A DNA stretch of 64,000 nucleotides from the NCBI GenBank assembly GCA_905331475.1, contig CAJNYU010003364.1, positions 62,001 to 126,000 on the forward strand, written 5' to 3'. The translations under genes were made by a program, and so were the position numbers. The notes beneath the pieces were generated by a model that was not told where the DNA came from, ran no database searches, and was given only the letters and a program-made list of their open reading frames with translations. Within the stretch, counting starts at the first letter, position 1, and the number at the start of each line of letters is the position of its first letter. This DNA comes from Rotaria socialis. Lineage: Eukaryota > Rotifera > Eurotatoria > Philodinida > Philodinidae. This document shows positions 35,101 to 48,476 of this stretch, piece by piece.

Positions 35101-37707
35101 GTTGTATCAATACAACGTGAAAATGTTGAGGTTGGTAAACGTAAAAGATGTTCAGTTAATCCATGATCTGGACATGTTGTTGAAGAGAAACGTGTTAATG
35201 GACAATGAAAACGCGTACGCGGTGTTAATGGCGTCGAAGGCAATGATGTTGTTGTTGTTGCTGTTGACGATATTAATGATAAATCATGAAATGAAGCAGA
35301 TAATGGTGTCGAACATTGTGATGTTGTTGCTGTTGTAGTTGTCGTTGTTAATATTGATGTTGATGATAATAGTGTTGTTTGATAGAAATTCGATGTTAAA
35401 AATAAAATCATATCATTTATACAAAGACGTACATCATCGAGTATTAATGAATCATCAATTATATCGTAGAATTTTTTTGATGTTGGCATCGAATCGTTTA
35501 GATCACTATTCTTATTTAGATTTTGTTCTTGTGTTGTTGTCGATTTATTTGTTAGTTTTACTGATGGAATTTGATTAATTATACTTTGAACTGTGATATT
35601 ATGTTCAAAACGATTTAGCATATCTTTTATACGTCGTAACGGCAAGTTATGAACATTTCGTCTAAATAAAAACAAAAATAATTAAGATAATAAGAAATAA
35701 ATAGGATTTACTTGAATAATTCTCGAGCGTTATAACGCCATGGAGTTTGAGGTTCAACTAGAAGAATATCATAATCACCTTCTTTACCCTATAAACAGAA
35801 AATTAACAGATTCATATTTAATTAATCGGGAACATTAACACTGAACACATACCATTGCAATATATGGTTTCATTTCCCATGCTTGTGTATTTGTATTATC
35901 GATTATAACTGGAGATATATTTCGTTTTAATGAATCCGACGCTAGATGGAGAAAAACAAATATTTACTATAAAATATTAGCATCTAAAATTATCAAACCT
36001 CGCCGACAATTCCATCGATGTGCATCATCTAGTTTATTTGAATCGAACATATATTTATTTGAATTATTATTTGTAAAATAATCGTCTGCCGAAAGTATGA
36101 CACCATTATAACCATGATTAATTGCTCTTTAATAGAAGATAGTTTAGGCTTTTTATTTTTAAATTTAGTTAGAAATAAATACTTACTTAGCTAATGTTGA
36201 TTTTCCTGAGCCTAAATTCAAAGAAAAGTTTTATAATTTTAAATCAAGTAAAGAATTATATTTATTTTTCAACTCATTTAATTATCAAATGACATATCAA
36301 CTTCATACTTATTTTAATTGCTTTATGTCAAAATTTATAGAAGTTTTCTTACTGATCAAAACCACAAAACAATGTTTTTAATAATATTCACTTGGAAAAT
36401 GCCTGTGGCTATTGGCATCGCATATTTTTGACTTTACAAAGAAGAGCCGGCAATTGTTCACTATCGCCCTTTCTGATCGCGCTAACAAATTTCCGCATGG
36501 AAAACCAGGAAGTAACCAGAAAATTTACTTAGTACTAATTGAAAGCTTAGACACGAGTCGCAACTAATCGAATATTTCTCACTTCACAATATTTCAACGT
36601 TAATAAATATGAAGCATCTAGTTTTTCTCTATCGGATAGTATTGAAGCAACTAAGACGAAATCTGCAAAAAAATAATACATAGAGTTGTAAATAAATAAT
36701 AGAGAAACGAGTTTATTTTAGAAATACAAAACATTTAATGCCATAAACCCAATATACCAAAAGAATGAAATCCTTTCACTGTTATCTACCCATGCGCATG
36801 ACAAATTTATGTATGTCAACTATCGTACTGTTGTATTCGAAAAGTTTCAAAATAAAATGTATATTTACCGGGGCATCCTCTCATCATAATTAATAATCTT
36901 TCATTAGAATTAAGTTTTCTATGTATATCATCAACAATAAGTTGATTACAGTCCTTCGGTACATGATTATCTATAACAATAGCACGATCATTGCTATCTT
37001 TATCATCGAAATCGTCTTCAGATGTAAATGTTGTTGTTGTTGTATTCTCACTCGTTGATGTTAATGATAATGGTGGTGATAAAGATTTATGCGTTTGTTC
37101 GTCCACTATTAATTTTTCCGATGAATTATCATTTACTACACGATCAATTTTTTTCGTTTTTTTCGATTTTACTTCAATCCAATCATCAATTATTTCTTGT
37201 TGTTGTGGTGGTGGTGGTGGTGGTTTAGGAAGAGAATTAGCTTCAGATGCGGGTAAATTACGATTATTATTAAATGGCTGACGTCGATGAGAATTTGTAT
37301 GCGACGATGATGATGATGATGAATTAACTTGTGCTCTTTGCTGTTGTTGTTTATTTGTGCGATCTTTTGGCGGTAATTTGTTATGAATATGATTTGTTGA
37401 TGGCTGTTGTTGTTGTTGTTGAGGTTGACGACGTTGTTGTGATTGTTGAGCATTAGTATTGGCTTTATTTGATTTGTTATTTTCAGATGTTTGAGAAATG
37501 ATTGTTGAATATGTTATTGGTGTTACTTTGGCTGGAGGTGATGATGATGACGATGATAATGATAATGATGATAAAGTTTTATTATTATTATCATCTTGAC
37601 TAGAATTTGGAGTATTTGTTAATTCAATCTTTGAATTCGATTGAGATAGGATAGCATTTGAACTATCTGCTAATATTTGAGGATTATCATTTGTATTATC
37701 ATTATCG

Positions 37708-37785
<78 letters not shown>

Positions 37786-39342
37786 GTTGAATTTTTTTCA
37801 GAAGAAGTATCTATTGGCTCAGTAATATCTTCTGTATGTTCAGTAACATTCGATGTTGTTTGAGTATTAATTGTGGTGCTATTTAGTGGAGGAAAATTTA
37901 TTTCATCGTTTATTAAAATATTATTATCTGATGACGACGATGCACTATCATGATGCAACGGAACCCATTCAGCGGCGTCTGGGTTTAAAAATGAATTTGA
38001 TGGTTGAGTCACTTCTGTATTGTTTAGCATGTATCCAGATAGTGATCCATCCATCGCATATGGTGAAAAGTAAGGATGACCATGCGATGACATTGGTGTT
38101 TGTAGATGTGACCAAAGAAGTGGATTTGGCGCTATGTTCATCATTTGTTGCTGAAAAGCAAGCATTTCAAACTCATCGGGCGGACGAATATTATAAGCAA
38201 CATGACCTGGTTGGTAGGCGGCAGGTGGATAAGTATAAAGAACACCGGGTGGTGTCGCCATTAAAGGTGGTGGTAAATGCGAAGGATGATAGTGACTATT
38301 ACCACGTGGTAATATACTACGATAACGTCGGCCATTTGTTATTGTGGCTGTTGTTGTTGTTGTTGTTGTTGTCGATGTCGATGTCGATGATAAAGTTGAT
38401 GTTGATTGTGAAGTTGTTGATGTAGTCGATGGTACTTGTAGATTAGATTCATTCTCATTTGTTGATGTTTGTCTCAAACGTGGTGGTAAATTTTGAGGAG
38501 AGATTGCTGTTGAATTACCGCTTTGATTATCCCGTGATGAAGGCGATAAAGATGATGATAACTGTGATGATGATGATGGTGATGGTGGCGTTGGAATAAA
38601 CATTAATGGTGTTGGTTTTTCAATTAATGATGGTGGCAATGGTTGATAATAGTAATAAGGTGGTGGTGGTGGTCCATATGGATGACCATTCATATAATAA
38701 AGTGATCGATGATATGACATAGATGAATATCTAGGTTTTGAATAATACGATTTTCTTGATGTATGTTCATGTTCACCATGATTAACTGTTGTTTCCGTTG
38801 CCTCATTTGGTTGCTGTTTTTGTTCTTCATCGATAGTTACTATTAGCAGACTAGTATTGATTAAAGCTCCACTATTATTAATTCCATTTATGACATTATT
38901 CTGTTCTAGTGCAGATATTGATTGATTACTGAAATACAATTTATAAAGCAAAAATATATTTTATTTTAAATCAATAGAACATATTTCTATTCAGATATTG
39001 AATAAACTTCTATCAATCTATGAAAAATGTTTGTCATAGTATATGAAATAAAACATGCTGTGAATGACACGTTCAGATTTTTCTATTTTTATTATTTATT
39101 ATTTACCTTTGCTCCTTTTCATTCAGCTCTTGTTGTTTTTGATCAATATCTGAAGATCTATCATAGATAACAATTAAAGTCAACGTAAAAAAAAAGACAA
39201 GTATATCATCTTACTCCTGTATAACTGTTGTTAATAATTTAGAATCATTAATTTCTAATGATAAATGGTCATTTTCAACGGAACATTGCGTCGAATCAAT
39301 GTTAATTTTATTCTTCTGGTCGCTTTCACTTAAACTCGTCAT
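32197..39342 (-). CDS. N4BP2: N4BP2-like P-loop kinase / CUE / Smr protein (10 exons)
   Basis: Homologue of NEDD4-binding protein 2, which combines a polynucleotide-kinase-like P-loop domain with a C-terminal Smr nuclease-like domain. Exons: 39342-39215, 39157-39107, 38928-36869, 36211-36187, 36126-35999, 35941-35853, 35788-35712, 35661-34831, 34356-33408, 32862-32197; about 1667 aa; phases agree. The kinase core is [13 protein letters not shown] (about 742-755), [31 protein letters not shown], then [17 protein letters not shown]. The last exon carries a CUE-like helix set ([17 protein letters not shown]), a DUF1771 region ([20 protein letters not shown]) and an Smr start ([12 protein letters not shown]). 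The 2060-nt third exon is low-complexity (poly-Asn, Ser, Thr, Gln). Odd: the P-loop sits on a 25-nt exon, and the Smr catalytic motifs are degraded and the domain ends early. Confidence 0.9.
37710..37785. repeat. (ATT)n run encoding poly-Asn
   Basis: A nearly pure trinucleotide tract inside the large third exon of the N4BP2-like gene, translated on the minus strand as about 25 consecutive Asn codons (AAT). It lies in a disordered region between recognisable domains, so length variation would probably be tolerated. Confidence 0.95.
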
Positions 39343-40053
39343 TGACAAAATACGAACAAAATAAATTTGTTGTCGCAGAAAAAAATCACGTCCAAAGATG
39401 AAAAAACGAAGTTATTACGTACTGGAAAAAAAACGGCGTCAACGACGGAAGAATAATGGAAATTTTGTTTTTCGTTTGCTTTATATTTCAAACAAAAGCA
39501 GATGATAGTCGATAATAATGCGTTAAATATTTATTAAAATTAAGCAATAATTGATATGCTGCATAGGACTTACACATTAAATAACACAAGATAAATTAAA
39601 AAAATAGATGGTGGAAGTAAAAGATAATAATAAGTTGAACATAGCGTTTTCTAAAATTAATTAATTAAATATGTAGTTCAATATTCTTAGTAAAAGAACG
39701 AAAACAGAAATAGTTTACTGATTAAGAAAAATTTATTATATTTTATTGTTTCTTGTCTATTATCGTTATTTTGTTTGTATACAGACGAAAATATTCATAA
39801 GTTCACGTATATAAACAATGACAGAAAACGTGTATCACTAGAAAATAATATACAGTTTACAAATATACAAGATTTAATAAAAAATAGTATCGTCTATGTC
39901 GAGCACCGGTTCAAAATAAATGAACACAAAGAGCAATGCAATAATAGAATTCGTAGATTTCGAGAACAAACTAGTCAAGTTCTTATAGGATTTCAAAATA
40001 AAACGGATAAAAAAAGTCCAACTGCATAGAACAGATCCTAGTTTTTTTTCTAT
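39343..40053. other. Spacer between N4BP2-like and bHLH-PAS genes
   Basis: 711 bp holding the upstream region of the N4BP2-like gene and the 3' UTR of the bHLH-PAS gene. A plus-strand frame of 84 codons at 39775-40029 has no family similarity and no splice context, and I do not call it. Confidence 0.5.
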
Positions 40054-43000
40054 TTATGGGAATAATTGATGAATAAGTTCATTTGAGTCTAATGTCGACG
40101 ATGTATCCATACCGACACTTGACGGATTGTCACTTTCTAAACAATATTTTATTTAAACATATATATTTATATGTATATAAATATATGTTAATTGAATAAT
40201 ACAGTAAAAAACTGTTTCCCTTACTTTTGCTACAAGGCACAGTCGTTCGAACAGGTTTCGTTCTGAAATATTGGAGAAAAAAAAGAATCGATATTTAAAG
40301 GAATATATAATAATAATCATAGCAAGTAATATACTTCGTTTTATTTCTTGCAACAATTATTTCAATTTCATTGTTCCAAGGATTTATAAATGGTTCAAAT
40401 ATTGTTTGCAGAACAATATATGAATTATCTTGCGTACGAAAACGATAATTACCACTGGTTACTATTTGACGATCACGACATACTTAATGAAGTGGAAAGA
40501 AAAAGAAAACGTTTTATTGTTAAATTTCATTTTTACCTCTATTCCATGTGTCATTGATTTTATTTCGATCTTCTTCATGTATAAAATCTGTTAGATTCAT
40601 ACCAAGGAGATCTTGCGATAAATAACCCAATAGAGAATAACATCTAAATAGAAGCATTTCTTCTTTTTTAAAAATACATATAGTAAAATAATTATTTGAT
40701 ATTAATCAATATATAGATAATAGAGACTGATAACATATCATAATAGAGTGTAATAATGACCATTTTCTTACAAATAACTGCATTCAATAGAAATAGCGAC
40801 GAAGGTAATTATGAAAAATTTCAAGTAAGAAAGTTGATAGGTATGCTCAAAAGTAAAAATTTTCCATCTATGCAACGCTATTCTTCGCACCCATAGACAA
40901 TATAAATACAAATCACGAGCACGTCACTACGTACGAAAAGAACAAGCGTAATCCATACATCCCTTATTTGCCATCGACCTCGATACTTTTCTGTTCTTGT
41001 TTAGAATTAAAAAAAACTAGATATCGATAGCCTAAAATTTCTTGTTTTACTGAATCAAAAAGAAAAGAACCTTAGGATAATAGCGCGGAAAAATGACTAT
41101 CTATGAAACGCCAATTTTCTAATCTTCTCTCTTCAAATATTGTCCTATAATAGTTACATAAAAAACATTAACTGACTCAAGCGAGTTATACGCACAACAA
41201 TCATGTTGCTTTGTGTCCTTCAATACTGATAAGAGAACGAACAAAGAAAAATATTTTTTTCTTTTATTTATTATTTGTTTAAACGTAGTGCATCAGTAAA
41301 TGAAATATTTTAAAATAGAATCAATTAATTACAACAGCAACAACAACAACAACATTCTTTCTTAATGGTCTATCGTTGTATTCAAAGATTTAAATCATCT
41401 ATTTTAATTAAGAATTGATTTAATCTATTATTTTAATTGAGAGGAGCCTGCATAGTACAGAACGAATAGATTCTTGCCTTCTTTTTACAGATTAACTCAT
41501 GTATGATTGGTTTGTGGCAAGCTAACCTTCAGATAAAAATTTGTTTCGAGAAAAAATTCACTAAAATTCGTTCATATATTTAATATATTGAAAGAAATTA
41601 TCCTAGGTAAACGACCTAGTTCTCATAAAAAGTACATGTACTTTGGGTGCAACTTATACTAAACCGTCTGACTCATCAAAGGACGCTACAGAATACAACC
41701 TATTCACGTTCTAGTAAATAAAATATTAATAACGAGCCACCCATAATGACTGGCTATTTTTTTTTTCTATGACTCTACTAGAAATCAAGGCTAACATTTT
41801 TTTCTGCATACATACGTACATATTCATATAGTTCACGAAAAACAAATCAACAAAATTGTAATCATTCGATGTTCGAGATTATAAGAATAATCTTCTCTTC
41901 ATGAAACAATCAGTTGTTTTATGTCTTTTACTTTAATCTCATCGATTCAAAACAAAGATATACACTGTCAAAGAGTACGTTTCATCACGGCATGTTTACA
42001 CTACAAACGGACAAGAAACAGACGAACAAAGAAACATAAACCAAAAGGCTAAGTACCCCAAAGAGAAAAATCTATGGCATTGTTTGATGCAACTAAAAAA
42101 TGATGTTGCGTGTCTAGTTATATTTAAACTTAGTGAAATTTAATCACACGAGACTTATAATGAAGTTGTTCTCGTCGATGCATCATTTGAAGGTAAGAGT
42201 TTCCTTGACGACGACTTCATCTATGAACAAGACAATAACACGCTACACGCACACACACACACATATATATATATGTATATATATATATATATGAGAGATT
42301 GTTTGCATGGTGTGAAGAAAATTTCATGCATTATATAAACAATCACAGATGTTCATCAAAGCAGTCTTCATCTCGATTGTTATGTATGGAATGTGATCGC
42401 TAATAAAATGTGTAACAGGGTGAAGTTGAAAAAATATGTTTCTTTCATCGATAAAATAAACAAGTGAACTGTGTAAAAAAATTATTATTATTTTAATTTC
42501 AAAAACACATGGGATATGTATAAGAGAAGAAAATCATTGCTATTGTAATTTATACAACTCTGAAATCTATACCTTGTGTAGAGTATTTTGTTTTTCGATA
42601 AACAACACATTTAGTATGAAATAAAAGCGTTAAATCTGACCATTCATCGTGCGTCATCCGTTAATATTCATCATTCTTTCAAATTTTTGTTTTTCAAGTG
42701 TATTAATTTACATTTCAGTGGTTACTATTTATTTAACTCGTTTTCTCTTTGCATAAGAGAAAAAGGAAAAAACGTTCGCACAACTACTCTCATGTCACTG
42801 AAGAATTAATAAAATGCCTAGAACATCTTACATTTGATCGAAATATGTAAATTGTCCACCAGGATTTAATTTGCATAAAAACATTCTATCAGTCATATTT
42901 ATATTTTCACCAATTTGATTGGTTTTATCAATACGTCTACATAGATTGCCCATCGTAATAAGACATGAAACGGGCGCTGCTCCAATTGCATGCAGAACAT

Positions 43001-44257
43001 CAGCAGGTGCTAATGCATTAAAACTTGATTGCCGACGATCCGAGCGAGTTTTAACTTCATTTTGGTTTTCATTAGTTAACGAATATTGTTTTATATAACC
43101 CACAAAATCAATTGCAATATAATTATCTATAAGAAAAAGAAAGACAAATAAATTCGATCACTATAAAAAAATCGAACCTGTTTGGTTAGCCGTTGTCCTT
43201 GTTTTATTTGATCGTGTCGCTTTTGATTTCACACGACAGGAAAATGTGCGTCGGTTACCTACTTCTAAACAACTTTCTATTGCTGATAATAGAGGAATAC
43301 CTAAAGTTACAAATAAAATTAGTTTCTTAGAATAATTGTTTTTTCAATTTTTACATTTTGAATCAGCTGTTGAATCTTCACTGCTAGTTGTTGCTGTTGA
43401 TGACGATGATGATGATGATGATAATGATGATGATGATGTCTTTTTTTCACTCATTAATTGTTGTTTTACTGTTTCAATATCATCTGGACAAACAATATCC
43501 ATGATCGATTGTAGATATAATTCATTCTATTGTTTAGAAAATAAAATAAAAATTTAAACAATCATAAACATTTGTAGACTTGCTACGAACTGGTTTATAT
43601 CCAAGTATTGTTTCAGTTGAACTTGATGCAAAACAAATTCGACCTTTTTGACATTCAATAATTAGAAAAAAGTATGATGCTAATTGGCCTATTGTCGCTA
43701 ATACTAATTCTAATAGTTCATTATCACTTAGGTATATTTGTTTACCAAAACCACGTGATGAAACTTTCGAAGAGGTACCTAAGAAAAATTTCTTTTTGTT
43801 TTTTGATTCTTGTATAACAAAAGAAAGTCCTTTTTTCTACCTTTCAAATGTTTTATTGTATCAACAGCTACTCGTAAGACAGTTAGTTTGTCGAGTTTTT
43901 TAACTAAATCTATTGGAAGTAATTGAGCTATTTCATCGATATAATGATTCATTTTTTCTCGTCGACGACGTTCAACTTCACTGTGAGTTATTCTTATTCT
44001 ATTAATAAAAATAATTTGTTTATTATGAATATGAATAGAAACTTGATTTTACTTCCTCGTTTTATCATTTTTTGTATTCGTTGAAGATTTTGATGTTTCT
44101 TCATAATCAGAGTCTTCGTCTAAATTCATTTCACTTTTGGATTGAATGTCAAGACTAGAAAAAATAAATAAATCTATTATACGATCTACGATTAAAATAT
44201 ACAATGTCGCATTATAAAAGTAAAAGCTTACGCAGCAGTTATTTGCTCGGAAGCCAT
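40054..44257 (-). CDS. BMAL1: BMAL/cycle-like bHLH-PAS transcription factor (11 exons)
   Basis: Class II bHLH-PAS factor, the partner subunit that binds E-box DNA with CLOCK-type proteins. Exons: 44257-44232, 44154-44053, 43998-43841, 43778-43591, 43526-43355, 43300-43178, 43126-42832, 40643-40537, 40482-40335, 40262-40225, 40136-40054; 321 aa; phases agree. bHLH: HSEVERRRREKMNHYIDE, then KLDKLTVLRVAVDTIKHLKG, nearer BMAL (KLDKLTVLR) than ARNT. PAS-A: LSDNELLELVLATIG, GYKPNELYLQSIMDIVCPDD. PAS-B: GQFTYFDQ, LLGYLSQDLLG, FEPFINPWNNEIE. The intron between exons 7 and 8 is 2.2 kb. Odd: the bHLH loop is shortened (LLPIDLVKKL), a Ser run interrupts PAS-A, and only about 30 residues follow PAS-B, so the long C-terminal activation region of BMAL1 is missing. 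It ends SNELIHQLFP. The donor of exon 4 (GTTCGT) is weak. Confidence 0.88.
42248..42292. repeat. (CA)n/(TA)n compound microsatellite
   Basis: CA units run directly into TA units inside the 2.2-kb intron between exons 7 and 8 of the bHLH-PAS gene. Confidence 0.9.
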
Positions 44258-46685
44258 GCTTCGCGCTGCCAAGTTTTGCGTAGACATACGTATGAATGAA
44301 TTTTAGAGATGCTATGAAACACCTTTATAAATTGGTGTTTCATTGATGTTTCAGAATCGAATGATGTTGCTGGATTGGCAACTACTACAAAAGTTATAGA
44401 TACGATTACAATGACGATGTTGTTTACAATCTGGTTGTTGACGAAGAGTAGAAGGCAATAGTGAAAAAAAACAATATTCTAGTCACCTTAATGTAACCAA
44501 TTGATGTAAAAAAAAATTTAAAAATACGAGAAAATTATCACACAAATCAATCGTTCACTTTATATTTATGGCTGTTGTGATAGTTCACCCTTTCCAACAA
44601 AAATAAATCGATAAAAGTTCGTAGCTAGGTCAGCTGTGTATGGCCGTCGCTGTTATAGATATAGATCAGTAACGCTGCTTGAAGATGAATCAATAATCTG
44701 AAAAGGTCACTCAGCACTTCTCTTTTTTCTGTTTGTTTTCATTCGATTGCAATTGTTCAACACGTACCCACGCTCTTTACTACCTTGTTACTTCTTGTTC
44801 TATATATATATATATTTCTTAGCGTTCTCCGTCTCCTCTCATATGGTTGAAATAGTTGTAGATGACACTGGATGTACGCCAGCAAAAGTAACCATCTTGA
44901 GCATCAAGCCAATGTTCGTCGACGACAACAAATTATGTATATTTATATATAAATGTATACAATATTCATTGAAGTAATGAAAAATAATATATAAATGTTA
45001 TATTTGTTCCAGTAAAGAAAAACAAATATACATAATACACAATGGATATATACGGCATCTATTGAATCTATAGCGATGTTATAGTTTTGCTTTTTCCAAA
45101 AAAAGAATCAATTATGACACCAGCAATCTAGTTTCTATCAACTCTCGTTTATTTTTCGTTGTCATTCTATATTGAGTATTCAACAAATATAGAAACAAGG
45201 GCACGCCGATCTCTCATATTAAATAAGCGTCAATGAATACATGAAAGATTTCTCATTTGTAACAGGATCAGCATTAGAGAAAGACAATATGAGAAAAATA
45301 CTATTGATAAGCGATGCGATGATAATAAAGAAGCAATTCGTTCTTCGTATCGCAGGGAAAAAATGATAGAAACCTAGCATGCAAAATACTATACGTATAC
45401 AGCATTGGAGAATTTACACTTATATTTTTACTATTAACTAAACTGAATTACTATACTAATATTCTTGGCTTTTTTACATGATAAATAAACATAATTTGTA
45501 ACGAGTAAATAAATAAATATATACTAATAAATTTTCGAAAAGAGTATAATAAAAAAAAATGTCGATGTTCCAGAACAGTCCATAAACAAGTAGATAATTA
45601 AATTTTGAATTGGTTTTGAAACTACGCATTTATGATAAGATAAAAATTCGGATTTATGTTACAATTTTTAAAATGAAGGTTATTCTACTGTAAATTAAAT
45701 AAAGAATAGTTTCTAAATTGTCAGAAAAATTAAGTTTCAAATGATCTTTACTTAACAACATAATTTCAAGCAATAAATACAATAGTTTTTGCAAAATTTT
45801 CAGAAACAAAATAAAATCAATATAAGACTAGCTGAGAAAAAAAGCAATATCATATTATACTTTCAGACTCTATGACTGAAATGTTCGAGTTTGTTTGTTT
45901 GAACTAAACAAAAACAGAACAGTTTTCTACCAGTAATTTATTTAAATATGAATTTAATTGCTTAGTATTAATTCATATAATTATATTTTATATCCATTAG
46001 AAATCAGTACTGATAATACAGCTAAGAACGATTATTACTATGAAAATAATCGTTTCATTGACGGTTTGCTGTTGTGTTAAAATATAAAAAAAGAACAATA
46101 CCGAATTTCCACAGTTATTTACCTATATGATTTTTGCTTTTACAATATTGATTCTACTTTACGTCAATGCTAGAATTCATCATGGAAGAGCTAAAATACG
46201 ATTACATTGAATATGCTCTTGCTTTTATATTTATGACATATACAACACTGAATGAAATCAATGATGCTTCAGAGTAGACCATAATCTTTTCTGTTGTTAA
46301 GTCAGTTTGTAGATACATAGTTACTTTAACATTATATTTCTCATCGTGAATCATGATTAGATAAGCCATAAGTTGTGCTGTTCTATTTCTATGCAATTTC
46401 AACCGATTGCGACAACTCAATACTATTGATAAAAGTCAACTAAGCAAAGTTCTGAGCTAAAATCAAAGACACTCATTGGTCAAATGAAATCCTTATCAGT
46501 TTTTTTTGTAACATACGTCATTGTTTGAGATAATCTTAGGTGTAACCATGACACAGATCAACTAAATACGGCCTTATATTAGTTTATTACTGTTTTCATT
46601 CATGGTGCATTTTATTAATTCATCATTTGGTATATAGAGCAAATACTATTTATCCCTAGAAACACAGAAAAATACCGTTACATCA
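44258..46685. promoter_or_regulatory. Divergent intergenic spacer and presumed promoters
   Basis: 2.4 kb between the start of the minus-strand bHLH-PAS gene and the start of the plus-strand PLAC8-family gene. This is the only strand switch in the window and must contain the promoters of both. No coding signal is seen. I could not pick out a TATA box or other defined element with confidence in such AT-rich DNA. Confidence 0.45.
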
Positions 46686-48476
46686 ATGTCCAGAGGTTAT
46701 CCAAGCATGCCTGTTATAGTCGAACAGCCAGCGTTTCAACATGGCGACCCGTTCAAGTCAATGAATAATGAATGGAATGTTGGATTATTCAACTGTTGTG
46801 ATAATGTATCTCAATGTAATATTAAAGTTTAATTTTTTTTTCACTAAATAGTTTTCGTAGGCAAGATATACGTATATATGCCAATGAGAGTGTACCGTCA
46901 ACTAGGATATCTCAGTTATTTTATCTTCTATAGTATCAATCATTTTGACAAGAGTATGATTTTGTTTCCTTCGTAATATAGTACATGGGAAAAATCAGGC
47001 AAAACGGGACATACACCCCTTCATTCGATTCTTATTCTCCACACAAGCTTTCTTTTTGAATAATTTCTTTTATCATTAACTTATGTGAGTGAAACTCTTT
47101 GCTCTTTCACATGACTATTTATTATTAATTAATTAATTAATTAATTAATCAAGAAGTAATTAGTGATTTTCTTGCAAACGGTATGAGAAAAAAGTCTGAA
47201 AATTTCAGAATAGACTCCAGAGTCCAAGCTGCATCTATGGTAAAATTTTCAGCCAGATTGAATTCCAAAACAGTTCCTCCGAAAAACTGGCTCTATAAAT
47301 AAGCAATCAAGAGTAGAAACAAATCCTGTTATGTTATTATAATTCATGGACTCTGAGCAAGGATTTGTACGATTTGAAATCTTTTTCAAACTTTTTGTTC
47401 GATTATGAAGATATCTTTTCGGTAGTGTATTCGTACTTCATCACGTCGCTAACAAAATTGTTCACGTCGCCAACGAAAAATTTGTACGTTTGACAGAAAA
47501 ATCTAGACATGTTGAAGAAAACATTGCATACGCATGTTGTAGCCCGAGATAGTGTCTACTGGATATCGAATTTAGTTTTCTAAAATTATGTGGCAGTTTG
47601 GAGTTTTTTTAAACTGAAGTCCTTAAAGAGAAAATCCGTGTCCTTTTTTGGGCCACATCGCTAACGACTGTTTTTTTTTCCAGATAACTCCTATCAACAA
47701 AGTTCCCTAGTACTGATTTCTGCAGGATATCTAGAGTCACTTAAGATCCATATAATATAAAAAAAATCAAGTCTAGAAAAGTTCAATATGTCGAGATATA
47801 GATATTTGAATTTTACGCAATCACGTCGCTAACAAATGATTTTGCCCACATACAGTTTGCTTACCGCTCGTTCATATTCAAATTTGTTATTTCTCGTCAA
47901 TTGAAATTCCTTTTGAAATCTCATTCATGATTGTTGAAACAAAAACCCATCGCTAAATTAAGCACTCTTAGAACAACCACGATTAGCGATTTTTTTTCGA
48001 TCTATAAAAGATAGAATCAGACGAAAGCAATTAATATGTAAAATTGTGATACACTACATATGATACAAAATTACACTTATTTTGTTAATGTAAATTACAA
48101 ATTATAAGAAAAAAAGAGCTAGCATATCCTTGTTACTTAGGCACTTCTATTAATATAGTATATATGAGGCTGTATTTTTTTTAAGGCTGTTATGCATATT
48201 GGTGTTGGTGCTGTTTTGTTAATTCCTTAGCTAACACGATTGGTGAATCAACCTGTTCGTGCTTATGTGTTCCATATTCGCTGGCTATGTATCGCATGAA
48301 AGTTCGATCCGTTTACCGTATTAGCGTGAGTTAAACAACGAATTCATCTTGTGATATGGCATGTATTATTTACTCTCTAGGGTGATAGTTGTAAGGATCA
48401 TTGTGCCACCTCATGCTGCCCAGTTTGTGTTGGTCTTCAAATGCGCAATGAACTTGGACACCATGGAATATCATAA
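46686..48476 (+). CDS. PLAC8/cornifelin-family cysteine-rich protein (3 exons)
   Basis: Small Cys-rich membrane-associated protein of the PLAC8 family (Pfam PLAC8; relatives include placenta-specific 8, cornifelin and plant FW2.2-like proteins). Exons 46686-46815, 48186-48325 and 48381-48476; 121 aa; the phases are 1 and 0 and agree. Family features: a Pro-rich start, the NxWxxGLFNCCDN block, the CC/C-rich hydrophobic stretch CCYAYWCWCCFVNSLANTIGE, then YRMKVRSVYRI and the second core DHCATSCCPVCVGLQMRNEL, all in the order seen in human PLAC8 (115 aa). No single exon is long enough to stand out as an open frame; the gene is visible only when spliced. Intron 1 is 1.37 kb and contains a cluster of short CpG-bearing repeats. 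A plausible 3' splice site lies 26 nt upstream of the ATG. Confidence 0.88.
47122..47149. repeat. (TTAA)n run
   Basis: About seven tandem TTAA/ATTA units inside intron 1 of the PLAC8-family gene. Confidence 0.85.
47442..47836. repeat. Cluster of CACGTCGCTAAC motifs in PLAC8 intron 1
   Basis: Four copies of a CACRTCGCYAACRA motif: 47442 (CACGTCGCTAACAAA), 47463 (CACGTCGCCAACGAA), 47654 (CACATCGCTAACGA) and 47822 (CACGTCGCTAACAAA). Shorter relatives are ATCGCTAA near 47949 and its inverse TTAGCGAT near 47983. CpG is rare in the surrounding DNA, so the recurrence is notable. Confidence 0.6.

Noticed and set aside
36991..38425. Long plus-strand frames opposite the N4BP2-like gene
   Set aside because: They are antisense readings of Asn/Ser/Thr/Gln-rich coding repeats; the minus-strand frame carries the conserved domains and splice sites.
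39775..40029. Plus-strand 84-codon frame next to the bHLH-PAS gene
   Set aside because: No family resemblance, no splice context and it lies in what should be the 3' UTR of the gene on the other strand.
41602..41644. Palindromes CTAGGT-AAACG-ACCTAG and AAAGTACATGTACTTT in a bHLH-PAS intron
   Set aside because: Short palindromes of AT-rich sequence with no supporting context such as target duplications or repeat copies.
43752..43757. CACGTG E-box inside the BMAL-like gene as an autoregulatory site
   Set aside because: It lies within coding exon 4, and a six-base match is expected several times by chance in 64 kb.
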